Under the pieces are notes generated by a model that was given only the letters and a program-made list of their open reading frames with translations, made no database searches and was not told the DNA's origin. A DNA stretch of 64,000 bases from Leptidea sinapis (Eukaryota; Arthropoda; Insecta; Lepidoptera; Pieridae). The position numbers were made by a program, and so were the translations under genes. The stretch lies in assembly GCF_905404315.1 (NCBI RefSeq), contig NC_066310.1, positions 1,798,001 to 1,862,000 on the forward strand, in the 5' to 3' direction. This document shows positions 1 through 9,825 of the stretch, one piece after another (the stretch's first letter is position 1; each line of letters opens with the position of its first letter).

Positions 1-1026
1 GCAGCTCGGAGATAAGGCGGGATCACCGTGATCGCTTAGTGCCAATTAAGTAGATTGCATTTGTATGGATTCCACATAAATCAGGATCCACTGCGTTCCG
101 CGCCGAGGGAGATTTCTGCCACTGTGGCCACGAAACATGCGATTCGAATCGAGCTATTGCCACAAGTCCATTTTATTATTTAAATTTAATTGTTATGCAA
201 TTTTTTCATTAATGCATAGGCCCGCTTTTCTGTAAATTTTTCTCAGATATATTATTACATTGCATGCTAGCATAGCGTGCGATTGAGTGCTGTCGCCAAA
301 TCTATTACTTGATTGTTGTTGTTTTTGTGGAGATGTCTAAATAAATCATAAGCCGGGACCTACTTACAACGAAATCTTTTTAATTTATAAAACACAATAA
401 CCATATAAGTACCTTAAAAGATGTAGCAAAATATCTTATATAATATATGCCTACCGTTGGATATTTGACATAAGTGACAATAGCTCGTCGAATATGGATA
501 TGGACATTATGATGTACATGTATAAAACTTCATAAAGCTTCACAAGTTTTACATTTTAAATATATATTCTCTTTCATTTGATGTTTCTATAGTGGTTTTA
601 TTTTCTTCTTCACTTTCTTAGAACTAAATCGCTACTGCTAGTAATCTGACCTGATTTTACGCATTGCGTTACGAAATAAATAATTTTAAATTTATTGATA
701 CGAATAGACTTAACAGAAATTTAGAAAAAATTTCATTATTTTAAATCTGTACAGAAACCTTAAATATATAACTAAAATGATGAGTGTCTTTTGCTCAAAA
801 ATTAATTTATTGCTACTTTTTATTTATTTATCTTTATAAATAGATATAACCATTTAGCTTTTTATTTATCTTTATTAATAGATATAACGTAATATTTGAT
901 AGTTTCTTGAAATTTTTTAAATATTAAGTAATCGCTGTTTCGATGGCCCAGTTTCTACTTAGCGATGTGTCCTCATGTGATTTACTTTAGTTATATAATT
1001 AACGCATGCTCTTCCTTACATTTCAG
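1..1026. other. no gene recognised; possibly intron of the gene ending at 1135
   Basis: AT-rich sequence with no ORF worth calling. The first ~140 bases are less AT-rich than the rest but have no frame or splice pair I can defend. The stretch ends in a pyrimidine-rich tract and TTTCAG, which reads as a 3' splice site, so much of it may be intron. That is inference. Confidence 0.35.
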
Positions 1027-1135
1027 GATTTGTGAAGATATATCTCCCTCCAACGTAACCAATATGTGGAGATGTATTACAGTGTCAGAAGCTGAGGTCA
1101 ACCGGATACGGAGGAAATCCGTCGTTAAGTCTTAA
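1027..1135 (+). CDS. candidate terminal coding exon of a host gene (function unknown)
   Basis: A pyrimidine-rich tract and TTTCAG end at 1026. From 1028 one frame stays open for 35 codons to a TAA at 1133-1135; base 1027 would complete a codon split by the intron. The predicted tail contains SPSNVTNMWRC and then a basic end, NRIRRKSVVKS. A polyadenylation signal lies about 100 bases downstream. The other two forward frames close quickly. The composition is less AT-rich than its surroundings. No domain or membrane segment can be seen in so short a piece and I do not recognise the family. Upstream exons would lie outside the window. It could be chance, since a 35-codon open frame next to an acceptor-like site is not rare. 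Matching transcript data or conservation in related species would settle it. Confidence 0.42.
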
Positions 1136-1235
1136 GCTTCAATAATTACAAGTACTTATCTATTATATATTTATTTATTTTCAAGTAACCTACAGCGTCA
1201 TAATTTGTGTACATCATTTTTATATAAAGTAAAGA

Positions 1236-1241
1236 AATAAA
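1236..1241 (+). promoter_or_regulatory. candidate poly(A) signal AATAAA
   Basis: An AATAAA hexamer about 100 bases after the stop at 1135, in an AT-rich stretch that would be the 3' UTR. Such hexamers are common in AT-rich DNA, so its value depends on the exon call being right. Confidence 0.35.
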
Positions 1242-1256
1242 GCCAAAACTTATTAG

Positions 1257-1800
1257 GTGTTAAACAAAAGAGTAACAGATAATTATAATAAAATTTCTTC
1301 TCGGTACATTAAAACCAGCTCGAGGTTAGGCGAAAGCGTGCTGTCGCTCTCAGTTATGTGCAAAGTTCTCAGAGGTGATATAGATGCGCGGAGTTTGCAT
1401 GATGAGCTATGTAGAATATCTGTACCTGACAATTACTGTTCGAGGCGCAGGCATAGCTTGTTCGCGAGTCCAACACATCGTACTGTGGCTCGCACCAACT
1501 CACCTATACCGAGGTCTCTCTCTGCTCTCAACGCTCTTCTCGAAGCCAACCCTGATGTATTCGCGGATGGATGGCAGACGATTTTAGCAGAGTGATTGCG
1601 TTTTTTGCGAGAGGAATGGAACAGTATTTGGATGTTTATTAATTGTTAGTTAATAACAGTAAACTTTATATTTATTACTATTATTTGTGTAATATGTTTA
1701 GTTTTTAATTTGTAATTAATTACTTACTATAAATTATTTATGTTTAGTTATATTGTAATTGGTTCAAGCCGTTTTATTAAAATATAAATAAATAAATAAT
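1257..1800 (+). mobile_element. non-LTR retrotransposon 3' end (C-terminal ORF fragment plus tail)
   Basis: An ORF to 1595 reads like the extreme C-terminus of insect non-LTR reverse transcriptase proteins: a short helical stretch around SVMCKVLRGDIDARSLHDEL, a basic region with CSRRRHSLFASPTHRT, then SLSALNALLEANPDVF. A 3' UTR follows, ending near 'ttcaagccgttttatt' and an (AAAT)n tail around 1780-1800, the usual LINE 3' end. The reverse transcriptase and endonuclease parts are absent, so this is a 5'-truncated copy. It begins immediately after the candidate gene 3' end. The exact left boundary is not visible. Confidence 0.65.
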
Positions 1801-1904
1801 TATAATGTAACAAACTAGAATATGGTGACAGTTTACAATTACTAAACCATTATTAAGATAATTAGTAGAGCTCTACTTTTGCCGAATATATGGTAGATTC
1901 ATTT

Positions 1905-1985
1905 AAAAGATATATTTATAGTGACAATTCAAAAGCGCTTAAGTTAAGCCTTATTGAATAAAGTTTATTTGACTTTGACTTTGAA
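1905..1985 (+). mobile_element. LINE/SINE 3' tail, 'ttatttgactttgactttga' type
   Basis: Short 3' end in which AATAAAGTTTATT is followed by TTGACTTTGACTTTGA. The same end occurs in reverse orientation at 20368-20525 and 54103-54180. Confidence 0.5.
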
Positions 1986-2387
1986 TACAAACTAAACAAA
2001 CTATGGTAACTACTGTTATGACAGCTCGGGTGAAAGTGCGTCATTCCTAGTGCACAGATATGCGAACTGAATAGTTATTTGGAAATCTGTTACTAGTGTG
2101 ATTGTGTGTGGGACGAAAAATTTTATAATAATTCATTTTTTGTTTGTTTATTCAATAATTTGACGGAAAACGACAATAGCCAGAAATATTTTATAAAAAA
2201 CCTTTGTGACAGTTTTAAGGAACTTTTAAGCTTTTTATAGCTGTCGCATACAATAAATAAAAAAATAATTTACTGTTTGAGAACTTTAAAAATCCGCTTG
2301 AAATGTTTGTAACATATACGAAAAATACCAAGAAGCGGCCAGATTTTTACTTATAGATAAAAAAAAATGGAAATATCTTTTCATGAG

Positions 2388-2745
2388 AAACCAGCTGATT
2401 GACATACGTTGTTCTGTAGATAACATATAAAATATTGTTTTTTAAAATTTTGTAAATATAATATTTCATAACATCAAGAATTTTTTCGTAAAATATGCTC
2501 CCTGTTGTTAACTATAATAATTCACAGCAGAACTGTCAAACCGTGCGTCAATAAATTCTCTTATTCATAATAAATGTGTAAAATAAATATTAGAAAAAAG
2601 AATAATTATGGTTCCCAATTCGAAATAAGAATTATCCTATCTCTCAAGTTGGACTAAACTGCACTCCATGAAGTATTTAATTCCCATTAAAATCCGTTCA
2701 TTAGATTAGGAGTTCACTGGAAACAAACATCAGGACACTGGATTT
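2388..2745 (-). mobile_element. diverged Helitron-type element
   Basis: The stretch around 2455-2590 is the reverse complement of the interior of the Helitron at 46326-46664; both contain the block with 'aactgtcaaaccgtgcg'. Its left end keeps the family's terminal region with the CGTTGTTCTGT hairpin core at about 2403-2420, but the final CTAG is mutated. The far end near 2745 (TTTATATATCTGA) resembles a decayed TCTATATATA start. Non-autonomous; no coding potential. Confidence 0.5.
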
Positions 2746-2774
2746 ATATATCTGAAGATCTGAAGAGGAGCAAG

Positions 2775-2945
2775 ACGTTTTTTATTTCATTACTGATACG
2801 CCCTTTCCATTACAATGCTTGTCCTCAGGATTCCAACAGATTCCAGATTGGGAAAACCCAAAATGCTCAGTAGATTTGCAATTGGGTTCATCACTTTGAG
2901 TCATAAGATGTTAAGTTTCACAATTGCAAGTAAAGTTATTAAGAA
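2775..2945 (-). mobile_element. SINE-A fragment, old and diverged
   Basis: Recognisable order of SINE-A blocks (GATACGCCCT, CCATTACAATGC, CTCAGGATTC, AACCCAAAATGCTCAG, CATAAGATGTTAAGT) with many substitutions and one insertion. The 5' part of the element is missing. Confidence 0.6.
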
Positions 2946-3119
2946 AAATATTTACTAACACTAAATAACAACATCTGAAATGTACATAATGATATGAATT
3001 GTTATTTATTTTATCAGGGGTGTTTTCGTAAAAAACCTTAGTAATAATAATTATATAAAATGGTACAGAAACATGTTAGACGCCGAGGCTCTTGTCCAAT
3101 CTCTACATTAAATTGAACC

Positions 3120-3545
3120 TTTTTATGGAAGAAAATGACAAATAGCGTTAGCGTCGCCTGATATTAAGTGATCACCGTCACTCACATTCTCTTTTAATCC
3201 CAGAGTAGTCACAGGAGCGTTGCCAGCCTTTAAGATTTGATTTTTGTTCAGTTAATTACATTATGTTATTTAGTATATTTTGTTTTTTTCTATTTTTATA
3301 AAATTTTTTTCTGTTGTAATGTTGCAATGTAGAACGTACGGCACTCCACACAAACCCAAGTGGTTTATTGGTGCTATTGTATTGTATTATCCTTTATGAT
3401 TCCTAAAATAAATAATAAAAAAAAGAAAGGTGCGCTTTTATCAAGGTAACCATTTCGTATGTCATAGTTTGGATGTACGTGGAAGAAAGTCCCTTGTAAA
3501 CCGCACTGTGTCTGCAACTTTTTTAATGTCGCCTGCCCATCCACG
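3120..3545 (-). mobile_element. LINE-B 3' end, interrupted
   Basis: 3120-3240 matches the terminal part of LINE-B (TAAGTGATCACCG, CACAGGAGCGTTGCCRGCCTTTAA), and 3430-3545 continues the same family (GGTAACC, CGTGGAAGAAAG, CCGCACTGTG). About 190 bases at 3241-3429 have no counterpart in the copies at 16.3 and 38.8 kb, so they look like a later insertion. The insert contains AT-rich sequence ending in an A-rich tract. No usable coding frame is left. Confidence 0.6.
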
Positions 3546-3840
3546 ATGCTGTCTAACCTTTTTGTTTTTTGTCTTGGATTTTCTGTCACGTCTTTTGCCC
3601 ATTTTGTCTTTTTTGCTCTAACAAAACTGATGCATTTACGAATATGTGAGCTTAGGTATTTGTTTTTGCCCGAAAACAAACTCAAGAAAAATAACAACAA
3701 ACTCAACTACACTACATAAGGCATAACTCAACTACATAAGGCATACATCATGAATGAAATAAATACAACAAAATGTACAAAAAACGTTAAATATTAACTA
3801 ACGTTTATTTATAAGTGATTTTTCTTACTTTTAGGATTAA
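3546..3840. other. no gene recognised
   Basis: AT-rich. It holds a short direct repeat of a 'taaggcataactcaactacataaggcata' type (partial unit about 3716-3745). The small frames here read through LINE-B remnants and are not gene candidates. Confidence 0.4.
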
Positions 3841-3849
3841 TTATACAAT

Positions 3850-3995
3850 AAATTTGTGACGAAATTTAAGCCAACCATCCGAATGACCCGTGATCCATTA
3901 ATCTTGGTATGTCTTGTTCAAGCCTCGCGTTGTGGCGCCATCTACAGGATGTACATTACAGTTGATAAACTGCTCAAACCCAATAATTAATCAAA
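3850..3995 (-). mobile_element. tRNA-like SINE, body part only
   Basis: Shares with 5440-5525 the blocks 'gccatctacaggat', 'ttacagttgataa' and 'caaaccccaat'-like sequence. The tRNA-like part seen at 5348-5425 is not recognisable here. Two copies only, so boundaries are approximate. Confidence 0.4.
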
Positions 3996-4985
3996 TTAAA
4001 TTAAATTTGAACGTTTATATTAATTTAAATACACAATTTCAATTTATTGCAATTCCATAAATACATTCCTTAGATAAAACATTTGGAGTAAATACTATAA
4101 TTATATAAGGCAGTAAGTATAGTGGATAGTTTGGGAGTCGCAATTTGGTCTGAATATACCCATATTTTTATTTATTTTCGTTTGGCTCGTTTAGGAAATC
4201 ATTTATGGCATAGTAGCACTTTTCTAATGAAAAGTTTTTTAGTTTTTTAATAAATTCATTTTCATTATTTATGCTTCGAATTTTGTTTGGCAGATTATTA
4301 TATATTTTTATAGACATCACATAAGGACTCGATGTATGTAGTACTAAATTTGATTGTGGGAGGTTTAATTTATTTATATATCTTTCGGGAAATCGACGGG
4401 GCTTATTTTCTTTCTTTGTGTAATTGTGTATATTTCATTTAACAAATTTTCATATACAAAAGTACAAAATAAATAAAAATATACAAAAGTATTGTTCGAG
4501 TAAATGACGTTATAAACAGTTACATCGTTACTCAAATAATAAAATTCAACGTAGCACATTACGTAAATACTTCAATAAAAATGATGGAAGCTCTCTTTAC
4601 ATAAAAATCTCTAAAGTACTCTTCAAAGCGATAATTGTCGGCTGTTCATTAAAATATAATTTGTTTTCCATTTGTGTCTCATTTCATAGCTCGTGATATA
4701 TTTACAAATGTAATTTACCTGTTAGGGGAAACTCGACGTTCATTCGACACAGAGATGTTAAAATACATTTTAAATTATATTTGTTGTGTTTAAAGAACCG
4801 GCATCAATTGTAGGTTGAGATTTTGCCTAGATCAAATGTTTATAGAAAGAATAGAAGAAGTGATTTTATAGTCTGTGGTAGAATAAGCGGCTAACAGAAT
4901 TTATTAAAATAAAAATAGTTTACAAAATCTAAAAAAACACGCTTTGGTTGAAAAGATACTGGTTGAAATTTAAAATTAACATCAC
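3996..4985. other. no gene or clear repeat recognised
   Basis: AT-rich, with short frames only. 'taaagtactcttcaaagc'-like and similar strings do not match other parts of the window. Nothing here supports a gene. Confidence 0.4.
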
Positions 4986-4989
4986 ATCC

Positions 4990-5225
4990 TGCCTCATCGA
5001 TTATATATGAAATAATTATATAAATTAAAATAAATCTTATTTTTCCAAAAAAAATGGAATAATTTTATGAAATTAATATATTGTGATTGGTTCACGATAA
5101 ATCTACGAAGTTTGAACGAAATCTGATTGTTTAAAGTGGGTCAAATATGCGCCCAAAATGTGTCGGTTACAAACAAACATACATACAGGTGAAGCTAATA
5201 AAGAGCTTGTTAAAAGAGAGACTTT
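4990..5225 (+). mobile_element. dispersed repeat (family C), 'gaagtttgaacgaaatctg' type
   Basis: The core 'taaatctacgaagtttgaacgaaatctg...tttaaag' also occurs at 7555-7650 (+) and in reverse at 34862-34940. Part of its right half ('cggttacaaacaaacatac', 'gaagctaataa') recurs at 28905-28945. A multi-copy non-coding element; its class is not visible. Confidence 0.5.
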
Positions 5226-5334
5226 TTATATCTGAGAGGTAATAGAAATTATATTATGTGCAAATTATATTTGACAACACTCTTAAATTGAATTTATAAT
5301 TAAACATCTAAACAATTAGTTATTTTTAAAATTT

Positions 5335-5530
5335 GTAAAAAAAATTATGAACGATGCGGGACTCTAACAAGTGACCTCTCGGGTTCCTTCCGAGCGCTCT
5401 TCATACTGAGCTAACCGTTCGAGTGACGTATGGTTCGTATCTTGGCATGACTTATTCAACTCTCAGATTGTAGCTCCATCTACAGGATCTACTTTACAGT
5501 TGATAACCTGCTAAACCCCAATTATTGCAT
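5335..5530 (-). mobile_element. SINE with a tRNA-like region
   Basis: Read on the minus strand, about 5425-5348 contains 'ggttagctcagtatgaagag' (A-box-like D arm), a 5-bp stem CTCGG/CCGAG closing a 7-base loop, and 'gttagagtcccgcatcg' (B-box-like T arm), followed by a T-rich then A-rich end. This is the shape of a pol III tRNA-derived SINE, not a working tRNA: there is no acceptor pairing, and the base before the anticodon is A rather than T. The flanking body (5440-5530) recurs at 3850-3995. Confidence 0.55.
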
Positions 5531-5539
5531 ATTAGGAAT

Positions 5540-7540
5540 ATGACTGGAGATGTCACTCTTTCAAATCCAAGCAATTTGTTTTAAAATGATATTATCACTA
5601 TAGCCAAACGTGGCCGACTGTTTACGATTTGTCAATCAAAATTGGTTACAGTGATAATAGATTCCCTTTCCCTTCCTATCTTACTGTATCTCCGTTAAAG
5701 ATGTTCTATTCAAATGTATAGGTTACAGAATTTTTCTAAACTTATTTTATAAGACGAGGTCAACAGAAAATACTCTAGAATCTTTGATTATTTGATTGAG
5801 TGTGGAAATATCATTTTTTGCGGCATTTCTTTTCTTTATCTTTAACTAAAATGTTTGAATTTTCACAGCTTCAAGATACTGTAGACCTGAGTATATCATT
5901 TTTATTTCACTCCATATATATACGCGTACCCTGCAAAAAAAAAAACAAAAACTATATTAAAAAAAAAATACAAAGCCCGCTTGAATAGAAACCCCTAATA
6001 ATGGTCCTGGAAAATTGTGAGAAATTTCAAGCACTGTCCATTACAATACAGTGATTCCCCAGGACTCTTCGTCGAACCCGCAATTCTTTACGGCATTTCA
6101 AATGTGTTCGACACTTCATTAGCCCAGTAATATCAATAATATAAATCAAATTCCTCTCAAGACCGCATCGCAGCTAACCCTTCAGTTATTAACACGTATT
6201 TAAATATTTTATCTACACCCATGCTTTAAATTCTCTATTAAAGATTCTGAAACAGTTAGCTTATTGCCAACATTAAAACACCCAATGTTCTAATAACCAT
6301 TACATCATCCAAACGAGTGTTGTAATGTTGTACTGAATTTCATAACAACACTCCTATGTTTTTTTTTTCGATCCCTTCATGCGCATATAGTTTCAACAGA
6401 CATCCACATTCTTATTGCTCGAAGCGTGGTATCTGTATGAATTTCAAAAAAAGAATATTTTCGTTGCGCGCGTTCCACACTACCAGAACGTCGCGCGCCG
6501 TAAAAAAAAAGTAGGCTATTCGAATCCCCGCCATTTTTCTTCGATATTTTTATTGTTTTGTTTACAAACAATGAGCGATTCATTTTAAACGCTGCAAAAG
6601 ACATTATATTCGAGTGAATTTAAATAACAAATTGTTTCATGAATACATAGTTTATTTGTATATAATCAGTAATGAATGATATTAGGTTACTACTAGGACT
6701 GGTGTTTTAATGTTAGCAGTAAGCTTACTGTTCCAGAATCTTTTAGAGGATTCATATTCTAGGTGTAGATAAAGTCTTGTATGCAACTGTTGATAATTAG
6801 GTATTAGAACACTCATGTGATACTATAATCCACATTCGTGTTTTAATACCCCTTATTACACAACAGTTGCATAAATAACTATAAACGTATTTAATAAATA
6901 TAGTACATAAACATCTATGTATGCATGGAAACACAATAGCTTCTCTGTATCAATTACGACAAGACAATGCAAGCCTATCTTAGTATCGTAAGCAGGCGAA
7001 CAAACCCGCGTGGCAGCACACGTATTTAATTATCCTGCATTGATCCCCGTATCCCGCACCGTATATACCAATTAATTCGCATAATGAAGACAAGTTGTAA
7101 TCAATTCTATGTGTAATTTAAGTTGGGTATTAATGCCCGTCTTGTTAGCTTGAAAACGATCTGGTTGGTAACGTAACGTTGTAAGCGGTCTATGTATTAT
7201 TGGGGGTGAGTGTTTTATAATATTATATTTTATTAAAATGAAATGAAAAAAGAAATGTTTTTATATCAACAGAATTTACAAAAATAGAACTATAAACACG
7301 CTTTTATAGAATTTTAGTTAGGTTTATTTATAAAAGCGTATTTTTTTAGTTTTTTTTTAAACTTGCACTTAATTTGCATTGTCTGCATCTTAAAAATTCT
7401 ATTTGGTATTCGAAAATTTTCTAATAATGAGATAAATCGGTTAAAGATAATAGTTTAAATTTAGAATTAAAAGCAGTTCCTGCTATATACACAAAAGGTG
7501 AAAATTATGTGAATTAACAAAAAATTTATTTCAGAAATAA
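5540..7540. other. no gene recognised
   Basis: AT-rich with short ORFs only. The frame at 6377-6604 (-) has a basic composition but no recognisable motif. A less AT-rich patch at 6450-6500 contains GCGCGC pairs. No TIRs, tails or exon signals that I can support. Confidence 0.4.
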
Positions 7541-7554
7541 AGAAAATGTAATAA

Positions 7555-7660
7555 TTTTTTCAATTTAATCTATTGTCATCGGTCCTCGATAAATGTATAA
7601 AGTTTGAACGAAATCTGGTCGTTTAAAGCTTATAAAAAGCGTGTAAAGACAATATTTTAA
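7555..7660 (+). mobile_element. dispersed repeat family C, partial copy
   Basis: Contains 'attgtcatcggtcctcgat', 'aagtttgaacgaaatctgg' and 'cgtttaaag', matching the copies at 4990-5225 and, reversed, 34862-34940. Confidence 0.5.
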
Positions 7661-7949
7661 GTCGACTTCTACCACAACTTTATGATATATGTCTCTTTAA
7701 TTGTTACACAAACCTTGTACGGTCACAAAAACTTGTAACAGTAATGACACAATGGAGATTTTACGAGTAACAGTTATGTGGGGGCCATATACACGGGCCA
7801 TGCCAGTCTCTCCCCGGAAATTGTCGACCGGTGCGGGAAGATACTTGTGTCTTATATCGAGTCTTCTTCAGGCGAATGAACCAAATTTGTCATTTTAATA
7901 ATCTCTGCAAATCAATGTTTACATTATATTTTATGGATATACCTTAAGT

Positions 7950-8275
7950 TAAGTTTTTTTTATGAATATAAGGGACGAGACTAGTCAGACGTTCAGCTGA
8001 TGGTAATTGATACGCCCTGCCCATTACAATGCAGTGCCGCTCAGGATTCTTGAAAGAACCAAAAATTCTGAGCGGCACTACAACTGCGCTCCTCACCTTG
8101 AGACATAAGTTGTTAAGTCTCATTTGCCCAGTAATTTCACTAGCTACGGCGCCCTTCAAACCGAAACACAGTAATGCTTACACATAACTGCTTCACGGCA
8201 GAAATAAGCGCCGTTGTGGTACCCATAATCTAGCCGGCATCCTGTACAAAGGAACCTCCCACTGGTTATCACAAG
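7950..8275 (-). mobile_element. SINE-A, near full length
   Basis: One of the best copies. It runs from the poly-T/CATAAAA complement at ~7957 through GGGACGAGAC, ACGTTCAGCTGATGG, the paired arms GTGCCGCTCAG...CTGAGCGGCAC (about 8034-8084), GACATAAG, the second pair around the AGTAATG motif, and ends with 'ggaacctcccactgg'. In sense orientation the A tail is on the left. A LINE-D 3' end abuts its 5' side at 8280. Confidence 0.85.
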
Positions 8276-8279
8276 TACA

Positions 8280-8375
8280 CTTTTACAAATTTGAATCGTA
8301 AATATTTGGTAGTTTTAACGTTCAATAAGTGATTTTAAATCCAATTTTTAATTAAAATATTTGAATTTGAAAGAG
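8280..8375 (+). mobile_element. LINE-D 3' terminus
   Basis: Contains 'acgttcaataagtgatttt', 'ttaattaaaatatttgaatttg', the last ~90 bases of the family seen in full at 48175-48495. No coding sequence is retained. Confidence 0.6.
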
Positions 8376-8699
8376 TTTAATAATATTGCCCACCTCCCAC
8401 ATAGAAACTTCTAACAAAGCTCTCTTCAATTGGACATATTATTTATGTTTTAAATTAACTGATGTTTATGAGAATTTAGTGTTAAGAAGGCAGGTAGATA
8501 GGTTTCCCAATTTAAAGCTAGGTTTGTTATTGTAGCCCGCACTAAGTCAGCTAAGTCAGGATTATTCACTTACGTAACACGACTAAGCCTGTTGTGGCCA
8601 AGCTAATTGAATACTAAGTTTACTGCGAGATTGTGATACCGTTATACGGAATACTATGGCTCTACTACTGCATAAGTTCGGGTTCTTTTCAGGGTACCT

Positions 8700-9200
8700 A
8701 AAGTTTTCCTGTGCCCAATGGGTAACCAACAAAAATTTTATTACTAAGTTATTTTCATTATTATAACACTAAAAATGAGGGATTGCTTGTAATTAATTCT
8801 AGTAGGCTTCATAAGAAACATAATAGCTTTAAGGGTAAATGTATACACTTTTATAATAAAGTCTCAGCTACTGTTCAGGCATTATCTATAAATAAATTTA
8901 ACTGTTTTATAAAAAAAATGGCTCTGTCGTTAATTCTATTCCACAGCTGAATATCTAAGTGATCGGACAGCCTGGGACTAGATTGTGATTATTTTATAGC
9001 GACAGAAATGACTGTACAATATTGTATATTTTTATTGAAAAGAGCGCAAAAAGGGAGAGTTTCTTGCGCCGCTTGTTCTCTCTCCGAGCGCCATTTGTTT
9101 CCGAAGCGGTAGTAGTATCTAGTATATTAGAAATGACACCAAAAAGAATTCTAAAGGATTTTTGAGAAAATAAATACCTTTTATGCCTTTTAAGGCAAGA
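8700..9200 (+). mobile_element. LINE-E 3' end with C-terminal peptide
   Basis: On the plus strand 8790-8950 reads in one frame with KCIHFYNKVSATVQ and SINKFNCFIKKM to a stop, the C-terminal pattern (FYNK-x-P/S...NKFK...VKK) of insect non-LTR elements and related to LINE-D. The following UTR (8990-9190, with AAGAGCGCAAAAAGGGAGAG and a block near CGCCATTTGTTTCCG) recurs in reverse orientation at 62815-63035 and 43465-43625. Confidence 0.65.
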
Positions 9201-9344
9201 CACAATTTTGATAGAGTGTGTATTGTTGCCGCCATACAGATATTTATAAACAGGATCCGTTGTGTGCATGCCCGCTGATATAAAATTTGTTGCATGCTAT
9301 AAAATTTTAGTGAATGACTTGGTAGTTACCTCAAATTATTTTGA

Positions 9345-9560
9345 AATCACATATATATAGTTACTGAGTTCAAATCCATACATATGTATTTAAGATCAAA
9401 TCCACATATTATATACTCATCACGATATTTCTGGAACCATAAGGGCCAGAAATTTTTAATTTGGTAGAAATATTCCTTTTGTCGAGTAGGGTTAGTAGGG
9501 GTAGTGCCAGTTAAAAAGAAGCATTTTACGAAATTTCATATACTGAAACCCGAATTATTT
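9345..9560 (+). mobile_element. Helitron-like fragment related to 20828-21009
   Basis: Shares 'actcatcacgatat-tctggaacca', 'atttggta-gaaatattcctttt' and 'attttacgaaattt' with the short Helitron at 20.8 kb. Neither terminus is preserved well enough to place. Confidence 0.5.
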
Positions 9561-9734
9561 ATATAATGAAACGTAACAAAGTAAAAATTGTAGGTACATT
9601 GAATATTTTTAAAATAATACTTTCTGTATATCGAAGCCAAACAAGTTCTTTATAAAATTTTTGTCTGTTTGTCGGTTTGTTTGTATGTAAGTACGGGAAC
9701 AATGCAAAATTGGCGTCTGCGCAGACCGTCTTTT

Positions 9735-9825
9735 TATTATATATAAAATCACGCAAAATGGACCCATGCTAGTGGTTTAATTGCGGAAACAGGAGCCCCT
9801 ATACCATATACATAAAATGTTTTTA
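9735..9825 (+). mobile_element. 3' UTR fragment of the RNase H-type LINE seen at 22.4-22.8 kb
   Basis: About 60 bases (9750-9812) are the reverse complement of 22425-22480 with only a few differences, including 'gtggtttaattgcggaaac' and 'ggagcccctataccat'. At 22 kb this sequence lies just downstream of a LINE C-terminal ORF, so here it is the same 3' UTR without coding sequence. Confidence 0.6.

Noticed and set aside
5348..5425. Functional tRNA gene
   Set aside because: A- and B-box-like motifs and an anticodon-like stem are present, but there is no acceptor stem and the base before the anticodon is not T; a second copy of the flanking body shows it is a SINE.
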